Shown here in pieces: positions 1 through 12,200 of a stretch of DNA of 64,000 nucleotides. A program made the translations under genes and the position numbers. The notes below the pieces were generated by a model. The model was not told the origin of the DNA. It did no database searches and saw nothing but the letters and a program-made list of their open reading frames with translations. The DNA is from Chrysogorgia sp. JL179-B06 (Eukaryota > Cnidaria > Anthozoa > Scleralcyonacea > Chrysogorgiidae), in the NCBI GenBank assembly GCA_035772405.1, contig JAYKKM010000048.1:1615001-1679000 (forward strand). The letters are read 5' to 3'. The first letter of the stretch is position 1; each line of letters opens with the position of its first letter.

Positions 1-340
1 AGTGTGAATAACGCGTGTGTGCGTTTCTCCCACAACACCAAACTTCTTGATTTTAAAGGATTTCGTTCGAGAATGAAAGAGAGATACACATTTCTCCAAT
101 AACTCAATAAGTCATTATGCATGTGTGACGAAATTCCAGACATTTGCATATCAAACAAACTGATATATCTCAAAAAGAAAGCAAAGAAACGAAAATCTTC
201 AAAAGAAGTTACTTTATTATTTTAAAAGTTCTTCCAAACAAGACAATAAAATATTTTGAGGTTAGGGGCACTTTAAATGAAAGTTCTTTGTCGTCTTACA
301 CGAGAAAGGGCTCTTCATTGAAATATTTAGTTTAAAAGTA
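1..340. repeat. Dispersed foldback repeat, copy A
   Basis: Positions 1-118 recur as the reverse complement at 2634-2747. Positions 105-275 (TTGCATATCAAACAAACTGA ... AGGGGCACTTTAA) recur at 2795-2945, 11254-11470 and inverted at 12750-12950, with a short piece at 45056-45135. It ends in GGGGCACTTTAA like the TTAA family. Nothing else is seen from 341 to 780 beyond TTAGGG-like AT-rich DNA. Confidence 0.7.
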
Positions 341-845
341 GGGTTAGTATTCCTTTATTTCAGGGTTAGGACTAGAGTTTTTATTTGTGTTATGGTTAGG
401 GTTTTTGTTCTTGTAAAGCTTCTGAATCCCAAGAAAATAACCTGTGTCTATGACGTAGTCTGTGTTCATTGTGTGTCCGGTATTAGTTTTCTTCTAATTG
501 TTTTAGTTTTAGAGAAATTTGGCTTTGTTTATCGTATTTTTAGTAAATTGAAGGTCGCCATTTTTGTTATGATTGCGGGCGAATGCGGTCGCTCCATTAA
601 TTTATGACGTCATTGAGGGATGGAGTGATGGCAACACTTTGAATAGAAATCCTAAGTTGCTTCGTGGAAATGGAAATTCAGCGCAGTGGATTAAAACAAC
701 GCTTTTAAGACCTTTCTCGCGTAAAGCGACAAAGAACTTTCATTTAAGGAACACTTGTTTTGGAGGTGGAGTGTCCTTTTAATAATACACTACTTTACTA
801 TACACTACACACTGCTGTAGTGAATGTGGGAGAGCTTGGAGTAGA

Positions 846-1275
846 CAGACGATACATGGACGATCGTCAAGCTCGTATCCTAAGAAAATGAGTCCTGGAC
901 AGGAATCGAACCTGTAACCTTCTGATCCGCCAATTAGAAGGTTACAGGTTCGATTCCTGTCCAGGACTCAGAATCATTTTATTTATTTAATTATTATGCT
1001 TCGCCAACTCTATAGTACATAATGAAAGTGGCGGGGTTGCCGCAACAGCGTACGCCAATTATTGCGGTCCCAGAATTAATTAAATTAAAGTAAAAATTAA
1101 ATAGTTTTTATATTTATAAAATATAAATATAAATTTAAATATAAATATAAATTTGAATATAAATTATATATTTAAATTTAATATAAATATAAATTTGTTT
1201 TTATATTATATATATATATATTTTTTTTTTCTTCTGAGGATACGAGCTTGACGATCGCCCATGTATCGTATGTTA
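846..1275. mobile_element. Foldback element with AT-rich core
   Basis: Outer arms ACGATACATGGACGATCGTC...CTCGTATCCT (848-880) and AGGATACGAGCTTGACGATC...ATGTATCGT (1236-1270) are inverted. Inside are the perfect tRNA-like palindrome (890-969) and an AT-only core (1081-1222). A deleted relative at 2555-2637 joins the same left flank (TGTGGGAGAGCTTGGA) to the same right arm. Confidence 0.7.
890..969. repeat. Perfect 34-bp palindrome of a tRNA T-arm
   Basis: The arms 890-923 and 936-969 are exact complements around a 12-nt spacer. Each holds a tRNA B-box, GGTTCGATTCC, and a T-arm/acceptor-like end. It is not a full tRNA: there is no D arm or anticodon arm. Confidence 0.85.
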
Positions 1276-1364
1276 CACTGTACAACTTCGTGCAACTTGT
1301 TTCGCCACGGCATTACCAGATAATAAGTTGCACAAAATACCGACACCGCAACATCGCCATTAAT

Positions 1365-3195
1365 TTAATTTACCATTAACGTCCCTGATGGCGAGGCAGC
1401 CATGAAAGATCCATTGAACGAGTTTACAGATTTCTCAGGTGAAATAGTTCTCAACTGTCCTGAACCTTGAGGGGAATAGTCCATACTACTCAGAGATTCA
1501 TTCAAACGAATTTTGTTCAGAGCTTCGTACAATGCTTGGTTGTTGACACGGCCACTGTTCATCGGACTCCGCGATTGATTCTATTAAAAAATGTTTTATA
1601 ATATAGACTTTATATAACACCGCTTCTGATTGGCTCTCGTGAAGTTCAAGCGACCGAATTTTTTATTTGGACTATACGACGGCGTAAAGGAGATCTGGGG
1701 GGAGAGGGAGTTGTGACGTAATTCTAGAACGAAGATATGATGACAATGGTGTCATTTTCCTAATAAGGTTAAGAGAACTGGTCAAATCCACTGATCTCGA
1801 AAGAAGACTGGATCGAGCAACTATTGTTCAGAAAATGAAGCCGGAAGTCCGCCATTACTAAGGGACCAACTGAGGATCATATGAGGTTTTTTGATGGATT
1901 ATGTGCTCTTACCATCGACAAAATAAAATAATATTACTATAAAGAGGACCAGAAGACATTTTTCAAATTACTGGGTAAAACGATTCATGGCCTACCTACA
2001 GATTTACTGCGACTTTGGTCCCTTAGTAATGGCCGCCGTTGGCTCTAATTATTCAGTGAGAGAAGCCTAATATGAGACGTCAAATTAGGTTCAAGATTTT
2101 ATGCATTTAATGTTAACAAAGAAACTATATTGGCAAGACACTAAACCTATTTCGCGAGAGTCACAGTTTGATTTGCTTGCAAACTCGGAGCTTCTAATGA
2201 TCTCTCGTCAATTTACATTATGTAAATATGCAAGCTTCAAAATCAGCTCATCAGATACAATAGAAAGCTTAACCCAGTCCTATTTTTGAAATCAGTGATC
2301 AAATCCAAGAGCGGAACATATAGTATATAATTACCTCCGTTTTTTCCAGGATTTTGTTAAGTCTCTCAAGGTGTTCATTTTGTCTTGTCAAGATGTTTAC
2401 TTTGTCTCGCATTTCCAGATTGTCTTTCTCCATGCCAGATAATCGTGTCTCAGCCTCACGTAAATTGCGCAAATGCTCGCGAATAACCTCCTCATTTTCA
2501 GTTAATCTAAAAACAAATTCAATATTATCCACCGACAATTATTATTTATGTGTTAATATATACACTGCTGTAGTGAATGTGGGAGAGCTTGGACTCAGAA
2601 TCATTTTTCTGAGGATACGAGCTTGACGATCGTCCATAATGACTTATTGGAGAAATGTGTATATCTCTTTCATTCTCGAACGAAATCCTTTAAAATCGAG
2701 AAGTTTGGTGTTGTGAGAGAAACATGCACACGTGTTATTCACACTTTAGTGTTTTTATTTGATGAACGCAAATATATATAACATTCTCTGATAACTCATT
2801 ATACATGTGTGACGTATATTCCGTACATTTGCATATCAAACAAATTGATATATCTCAAAAAGAAAGCGAAGAAACGAAAATCTTCAAAAGAAGTTACTTT
2901 ATCATTTTAAAAGTTCTTCCAAATAAGACAATAACATTTTTTTGAATTGTGGTCTATACACGTTATTTCAAAGCCTATAGTGCATATCAAATACCTGGTT
3001 AAAAGATCTTGTTTCTCCTGAACTAGTTGTTTTCTAACAGAGTCTGTCGTTTGTTTCCATTCTTCTTCTTTCAGTATTTTCTTTTTTGATAAATCCAAGG
3101 TATTCTGTAGCGACATGACGGTCGCGTCTGCCGTTCGCTTCTCACGTTCATATCTATCTCTGCAATGCAATGAAGACACAACAAAGGTGTATTTT

Positions 3196-3242
<47 letters not shown>

Positions 3243-6200
3243 AAACACCAGCAACAACAACAACTCCTCCACCAACAACAAAAGCAACAACACCACCATC
3301 GACAACGACAGCCACCACCGCAACCACCACCGCATCCTCCACCACCGCATCCTCCACCACCGCAGCCACCACCACCGCCGCCGCCACCACCGCGGCCACC
3401 CTCACCGCAACCACCACCCTCACCGCAGCCACCACCACCGCAGCCACCACCACCACCGCAGCCACCACCACCACCACCACCACCACAACTTTCTACTTAC
3501 TTTAGCCCTTGTATCTTATGGATGGCCTTCATCTTTCTCCTTTCACATTTTGTTTCAAGATATTCTATCCTCTCTACCGTCACCACAAGGTCCACTTGAA
3601 GCTGCTCCTTTGCTCGTTGTAATTCATGAAGTCTTTCCACCACACTTTTACCTTCATCTTCCACTGTTTTATGCTGAAAAGCGAAAAAATATCTGTTTCC
3701 CCATACGACTCAACTTTTCAAAAGCTGATAACCATTCAGTGAATAGAAAATATATTCACTGGAGACGATTTACGCACTGGACTAGCCTTTTCTACCACTA
3801 CCCCCCACCCCACACCTAGAGTTTCTTTACCCAATCCATGGTCCCCAGTGTCCAGACCGCGTCTGTCGATAACATTAACAAATCCCGTAGCAACAAAACC
3901 ACGTAGATTTTGAACGTTATCTCGGCCAATATTTGCTTGATTTCAATTCTGAAAACAGTTTTGGAATTACCGATTTCCTGTCACGTGTTTTTCTCAGACT
4001 GAGTCTAAATACATAACATACGTGTCTATTATATTATGAGAACGTGCCGCTTCGCGTTGTCTTGCCAAATATTCTTATAATATTTCAAATATTATAATAT
4101 ATACGAGAAACACGGGAGAGAAAATAGCTTACGTTATCGGTGACTTGTCGCAGTTTATTTTGAAGTGCCTCAATTCTGTTTTCGTAGTCTCTCATAGTTC
4201 TTTGTAAATCGTCGGTCTTGCCATAAGAAAGGTGTTCGCGTTCATGGAGCATGTCCACCTGGCGTTTGAGTTCATCGATGGTTTGACGATGAAAGGACCT
4301 TGGGAGGAAAAATAATGCAATGTCACAATATATACATGTAGGAAGTCCTTCAGGAAACTCGAGTCTCTGTTCACAACTAAAGAGATACTCTTAACCATTA
4401 TTTTATTATTATTATATTACATTAAAATTAATAATAATAAATAATGATTAATTAGTTATTTTGTAACGGTATACTTTTAAGGTATCGTTTGAAAGATTTC
4501 ACTGATAGGGTTCGAAAATTTTCCGTTATTTCGTTCGGTTGCTCGTTCCAGGAAATGGCAGCTCTATAGGAAAAACTTCTTTTGAGAAAATTTGTTTTTG
4601 GTTTCGCCAACGACAGTTTAGTATCATTACTTCGTAAATTGTAATTCGTGTTATTGCATTTATTAAATAGCTCAGATATATACTTCGGTAACCTTTCAGT
4701 TAATGCCTTAAATGTTAAGATTATTTCACGATTTTTTAAAGTTTTGTCGATAGGCAACCATCCAAGTTTATCAAGTATTTCACTGGAACGAACATCATAT
4801 GTATCACCAGTTATCACTCGCGCAGCTCTCCTTTGTAATTTAGATAGTTCGTTAATATGAGTACAACAACCGTCTCTCCAAACTGTCGAGCAATATGTGG
4901 GGTAAGGCAAAAACTAGAGCATTATACATTGTGACTAGATCTTTTAGTTAAGATGGCGAGTAAGACCAGTGAGATGCTCTAACATTGAGTTACATGGACT
5001 GAGATGGACGAGTCAAGTTTAGATGATTACCAGTAAGATGCTCTAATCATTGACATGTACATGGACTAAGATGGAAGAGTGAAGGTAACAAGGGTTAGGG
5101 TTACAACTTTTAACCTTCTGATGACCAGTGAGATGCTCTAAAAATTGACATGTGCCTGGACTAAGATGGTAGATCAAAGGTTACATATGTGTACAACCTG
5201 TAATCTTCTGATGACCAGTGAGATGCTCTAACCATTGAGCTACTTACTGTACATGAAGATGGTGCATAAGCAATATGTTGTGTACAATGTATTATCTTCT
5301 GATGACAAGTGAGATGTTCAAAGGGTACCAAAGGGGGCGAGATATAATTTCTTTAACAAACCTGTTTTGTTCTTCATCGTCTAACTGTGATTTTAATGTA
5401 TGACTTTCTTCTTTCTTCATCTCTAACTCTGCTTTCACATGATAGGCTTCACCAAGATCCCTTTGAGTCCTTTCCAGTTCCCTTTGGATGTTCTCTTTTT
5501 CCCTTTGCAGCGACAGGAGCTAAAGTAAAAAAACGTCTTGGTCATTCGCCAACACCAGCGCATGAAGTATAGGAACACTATGCAAGGTTAGTCCTTCGTC
5601 AAGGTAGAGGTAAAATGCAGTACGAGGAAAGATACAGGGACCTTAAGATCTACTACGGCAACCCAGGACGGGGACGTTGTTCAAACAAACGAATTTTTAT
5701 GCGAAACAAAAAGAATGAATAATTTTTATTCCCAACAGTAATCTCAACGCCGTCCTCGTTCTGTTTACAACGCCACTGAGAGCATTTTCGCGTCTTTAGG
5801 ACGACGGTAACTCGCAGAGAGATGAGAGCAGTTCCTCAAGACTGACTTAAACACAGACACTACAATCGTTTTAGAAATATTGAAGCGTTTTAGAGATCAT
5901 GAGACAAGCTTTGAGTGTCAAATACACTAGTCAATCGACCGTGGTTTCATTCAAAAAAAAATATTATATTAAAATTTAAATTTATACTAAAATTTTTAAA
6001 AATTAAAAAATTAATTTTAATTAATTAAAATTAATTAATTAAATAATTAATTAATTAATAATAATTAATTAATTAATTAATTAATAATAATAATTTAAAT
6101 TATTTTTTAAAATTTATACTAAAATTTATATTGCTTTCACTGCCGTCGCCGTCCTAGGTTGCCGTCGTAGAGCTTAAGGTCCGTATTTAAGTGGCCTATC

Positions 6201-9200
6201 TCTGCGGAGAGAATATCTAACTCTAGTTGAATGTTACAATTTCACAAACACCACCATACTTATCTTGAGTTACCTTGAGTTAGTTACCTTCTTCTTAGTT
6301 ACTGTCTTGCCTTGACATCACAAACACAGTGGTACTCTGTTCTCCTTACCTTGACTTCTACTGACTCAGCTCTTTGCTCTGCCGTATCCCGAGCAACCGT
6401 CAGACTCACAACATTGGCATCTTTCTTCTGCAAATTGTCATCTGTAAACTGATACAGTTGCGATTTCTAGAAAAATAATAAAGCTGAAGTCATGACAAGA
6501 ACCTTTCTTAAGACTATACCAACCAAGACGACGAACTTTAATAAATATCTACAGTATATTACCACCACTCTTGATTCTGAAGATGACCACGACCGAGAGG
6601 TCTAAATGTCACCAACAGTCAAGACAAACCTAGACGATCAACAGTCTTTATCAAGGGTCAAGACTACACTAACCTAGATGATCAACTTCAAGAAATATCA
6701 ACTGATACTCTTGACTCTAAAGATGACCACCACTGAAGCCGTCGAAACGTCAGTCACCATCACCAACAGTCTTTATCAAGGGTCAAGACTACACTAACCT
6801 AGATGATGAACTTCATCAAACATCAACTCGTACTCTTGACTCTAAAGATGACCACCACTGAGGCCATCAGTCACCATCAACATCAACTGATACTCTCGAT
6901 TATGGAGATGACCACTACTGAAGCCGTCAAAATACCAGTCACCACCAACAACAGTCTTTCTAAGGACTACACTAACCTAGACTCAAAAGATGACCACCAC
7001 TGAGGCCATCAAAACGTCAGTCACCACCAACATCAACTAATACTCTCGATTATGGAGATGACCACCACTGAAGCCGTCAAAACATCAGTCACCACCAACA
7101 ACAGTCTTTATCAAGACTACATTAACCTAGATGATCAACTTCAATAAACATCAACTTGACCATGACGATGACCACCAGCACCACTGAGAGACCATCAAAA
7201 CGTCAGTCACCAAAAACCACCAGCCTGTCTCAAGACAACACTAACCTAGACGATCAAATTCAACAAACATCATATACTCTTGACACTGACTATGACCGCG
7301 GAAGACTAAAAAAAACAAAAACTTCTGCATTGTTTCTATTTATTCTACAAACCATGCCTACCCTTTCCAGTTCTCTTTCTAACTGTCCTTTATCCGCCTC
7401 CAGTGTGGCCAGCCGTTCCATCAGCGACTTAGTTTGGCTCCAGGCCTTTCCTAACTCCGCCTCTAAAGTGTTGTTCTTGCTCTCCAATGTTTCACGTAGT
7501 CTACTCTCGAACTCCAAAGCGGTGCTGGTTTTAGCACCTGACCTACTCGTCATGTTGAACTCGTTTCGTAAGTGGTTCAGTTCCTGAAATTAGTACAGGA
7601 AAGAAAAGATGTCGGATGGTTACAGGGGCGCCGGAAGAAGCTCAGGGCAGCGGAGACGCACTTTCATCTTGATTTGATTTTTTTTGATGCTCACCTTATC
7701 ACGCAGGATAAAGAGGTTGTCATATTTATCCAGAGGCTCATGTTTTAAGTGTTCGGCAATTCAGTTTATCACTCTTAGGTGAACGGAAAACCCAACTGAT
7801 ATGGATTCCAAGGCCATACGAAAACAGCATCGTTGTACTTTTATATATAATTGTATCAATAACAATATTGATTATGATTTCAATCTGACATCAAATGGTT
7901 ATTTTCATAATTACAACACTAGAAATCGTAACAATCTTAGAAAACCCAGTGCTAAACGCCAATGGGGCCATCAGACAGTTGTTGCGAGGGCTATTGAAGA
8001 CTGGTATGATTTAGACTTAACATCACGAATGGCTAGTGTGATTGAATTTAAGCGTGCCCTTAGAATAAAATTTTAGTTTTATTTATATTGAATTTAAATT
8101 TAGTATTGTACATGATGCTATATTTTTGTAACCATCCTTACTTTATATTTATATATATTTTTTGTAATAGTGTAGTACCTTTTATGCAGAACCCTGATAA
8201 AGATCATCATTATTAAGGTCGTTAAACCAGCGAAAGGAAATTTTCATTTAGTAGGAGAAGCCGTCTAACTGCCTTTATTTATTTAATATTTATTACTAGA
8301 CTCACAGTGAACGTTTGTCAATAACAATATTTAATAATTAATGCTAAGTAGATATATTTTAATATTTAACATGGCTTGCGTCAGTTGCGTGCTTCTGTGT
8401 AACCAAATTACACAACCTATACTTCGTCCATCGTCGACCACGACGAGGAGCACCGATTAATTCGGGGGGACCTCCTCCTCATTTTCCTCATTACGCATCT
8501 CGCTCGCAAAATTTAAATGTTTTTGCTTTCCGAATTTGGGCAGTATAAATTTTAACTTAGAGTGATAAAATAAATTCAAAACGAAGTATAAGATATTGTA
8601 TTGGTACCAAAGAGCACACGGCTGCCCCCGCGTACCCCCGTAAGCAAAGGGCAGCAGGCCCCCGCTGTTCCGGCGCCCCTGGCTTGTTGTGGGTTTTATT
8701 CTTCACGCAATACTACTCAGTAACCCTACCTCCTCCTTCTGCCTCAACAACGAACTAAAATCTTTACTTTCTTTAACAGCTTGTTCTAGTTGACTGGCCA
8801 GTTTGTGTCTCTCAACGGCGTAAGTTTCCCGTTCGTGTTGTATTTCATTCCTTAGTTGTGTTATCAATAAATCATACTTGCACTACAAACCAAAAAATTA
8901 AAATTTCTATAATCTTCGAGGGTTTTTAAGTAAAATTATTTTTTTATATGCGATTAGAATCTGGACTGTTATCTTCAAAAAAGTACGTATGGATTTTAGG
9001 AATTTTAATTAAAATTAAAAAGTAGCCATTAAAAAGTAGCATATAAAATTTTTAAGGCGAAAAAAAACAATAAAATATTGATAACTTCATTTTTTTTATC
9101 AAATCCATACGTACTATTTTGTAGGAAGTTATTTAGGTTTACATGACACTCACAAATGTAGCATAATGTCAAATATGACGATAAAGTTTCTGTGTTTGTT

Positions 9201-12200
9201 TGAGACGTCATTTGATGACGTCACATTGACGTCATCGAATTACGTCACCAGACTAAAGAAGTTTGCCTACATATTCCACACATAAAATATCTTGGTTATA
9301 CCTTGAATTTATTGTCCACTCACGAAGTATATTGGGCGTTAAATGACCGTCTAGAATTTGGGCCTTAGCTTAATACCTAACCTAATGAGCTAATTCCGGA
9401 TTCATAGTTACTGTAATGGAGCCGTAGTTTGTGTTCTATATTATGAGAAAACCTTGGACAACTGATTCATTTTAGCACTATACAACGTGGTCCCAACAAG
9501 ATGGCCGCCACGAGCTACTTCCGGCTTCATTGTGGATTATACCCGGTCGTGGCTCGATGGTACACTCGCAGTTAAGGTGACCGTGAGGTACTAGGTGCGA
9601 GTCGTCTTCTGGACGATCCTTTTATTTGTGTTAAGGTTAGTATTAGAAAACCATTAGGCGAGGGGTTAGAAAACCCATTAGACGAGGGGTTAGAAAACCC
9701 ATTAGGCGGGGGGTTAGGGTTAGGATCTAAGATCTAAGTTGTTTTGCAGTTAGCAGTTCCATGTATTTCATTATACAGGCATGTCCGCAGTGTGACCAGA
9801 TTTTTCCAGCGGTTATTACTAATTTGTGTTCAAATTTTACTAAATCGAGAACATTTTTACAAAATTTCGCCCCCACCTCGGTTTGATAAGAAATCCATGG
9901 TAACAATAAAATAATCGAGACAAAATAATAGGCAGACATGAAGTAGGTCGACGTAGAAACGTGTGTGCATTCTCTGCAATTCGCCGCCAAATATCATGGC
10001 TCCGACATTGAAAACCCGTTAATTTCCTATTCCATGTTCGAAATTAGAAGGTTTTGCAGGCTAGACAGTTTCATTCATCGTTCATCGCAGGCTTTTAGCA
10101 TCTCTATTGCACAACAGAACATTCAAACACGAATTTTTACCAAAAAAATTACTGAATAATTAAGATTACTAAAAATTTACCAAAATTTTACTAAAAAAAA
10201 TTCATTACTAAAATTTTTCCAAAATTGACGAAATTTTACCAAAAGTAAAATATTTTACCAAATCTGGTCACACTGCATGTCTGATCGCAGTACAATCTCT
10301 CATTTCTTCAAACCTCTCGCGGATACTAAAAAGGATCGTCCAGAAGACGACTCAGACCTAGTACCTCACGGTCACCTCAACTGCGAGTATTCTACCCCTG
10401 TTAGAGAATGGTGAGCGCGGCGCGCGTACCTGGCTTTCTAATGCTGCATCGTGTTGTTTCAACAACTTCTCTGATAATACTCGAAGTTCTTCGCGTAACA
10501 AGTCACAATCTTGTTTCATATTGCTCAAGTTCTCGACAGTCAGTTCAAACTTTTGACTGGTATCTAGAAGAGCGATGAAAAATAAAGCACAAAGGATGGG
10601 AGACTGTCAACATAAAGCAAATATGAAGCAGTATATTTCGAATTTATTTCAAATCTCTGATAAACTTACAAATGGGCCTTCGCTCTAATACAGTTTGAAG
10701 CTTAACAATATGTTATACATTTAAAATGCCTATCTCACGTTTGGGGATTTTACATATCCGTAATGTTTGGGTCTTCCTGAGTAAAATCATAATATATCTT
10801 GTCAGCAGAAAATTTCATCTACATAGAGTTTTTCGCTGTCAAATTTACCGTAGTGATGTCACAAGAGGCATTCCAAACCAGTTTTCTTTTGTTACTTGCC
10901 ACAAAAATGCCTCTTGTGACATCACATCCGATAACTTTAACAGAAAAAAAGTCCATGAAGATGAAATTTTCGGCTGACAAGATATATGATTTTGCTTAAG
11001 ACCCAAATATTACGAATATGTAAAATCCTCAAACGTGAGATAGGCACATTAAAGTGGTACTACTAGAAATTTTACCTATCAAATTTTATTTAATTTTATT
11101 TAATTTTTTTTAATTTAATTTTTTTTTTTAATTAATTAATTAATTAATTTTTTATTTTTTATATTTTATTTATTTAATATAATATTTTTATTTTATTCAA
11201 ATTTTATTTAATATTTAATTTTTTTTATTTAATATTAATAACACTTTAGTGTTTTTATTTCATGAACGCAAAGATATATAACATTCTCTGATAACTCATT
11301 ATGCATGTGTGACGAAATTCCAGATATTTGCATATCAAACAAACTGATATATCTCAAAAAGAAAGCGAAGAAGTGAAAATCTTCAAAAGAAGTTACTTTA
11401 TCATTTTAAAGGTTCTTCCAAATAAGACAATAAAAAAATTTGAGGTTAGGGTTAGGGGCACTTTAAATAATATATTTATATCGCTATATCGCTATACAAT
11501 TATCTTTTAATATAAACTTACCTATATTACGATGTCTTTCGTAAGACACAACACCTTCTTGCTCGGCTAGCTTACGTTCTGTCATCTGAAGCTGAGGTTT
11601 AAAATTAAAATTAAAACTATTACTAAGAACAAGAACGAAAAAACGGGAAGAATGGAGAGGTGGTATAATCAGTTTGAAGATTTTAAACTCCATGCTTACC
11701 TTATCATTAACCTCAGCCACTTTCCTTTCTTGTGATAAAACAATGGATTGGAAAGATGATTTCTCTTGTTCTAACTGTTGTATTCGTGTTCTGAGTCTTT
11801 CCAATTCCTCTTTCTAAACATAGAAATACGAAGACGACCACCTTTTAAAATCAAGATACTTTGTCGCTCTCCAGAACACATTCAATACTGATATTATATC
11901 TACCTGGCGCTCAATATGTTTAAATTGTAGTTCTGTTAGAGATCTTGAATCGCAGAACTTCAGAATTCCTGCGCGAGTGTGTTAGTACAATGTATTTGTG
12001 AAGTCGGTATTTGTAATAAGTGATATAATAAGCGATATAGGCTCGAAGATATCACATTCACAGTTCATTAGAACTCTAATTATCCTTGGGTTTTTTCGAA
12101 GACTAATTTGAAGCTAGCTATATCTAATACCGCCCCCACCGTTCTGTTCTAGTAAAAACGCACCACCTGTTACAAGTGGTATAAACAGACGCGACCAATG

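Noticed and set aside
890..969. Possible tRNA gene or CRISPR-like repeat
   Set aside because: It has only T-arm halves in inverse orientation, no D or anticodon arm and no spacer array. This is eukaryotic DNA.
3115..3819. Asn/His-rich 234-codon frame
   Set aside because: It arises from CAA and CCA microsatellites and overlaps two real minus-strand exons (2995-3159 and 3501-3673).
7290..7553. Independent 87-codon minus-strand gene
   Set aside because: It is the internal part of coiled-coil exon 7362-7583, read into the intron.
10726..10999. Plus-strand frames of 66-83 codons
   Set aside because: They lie wholly inside the palindromic MITE 10725-11048.
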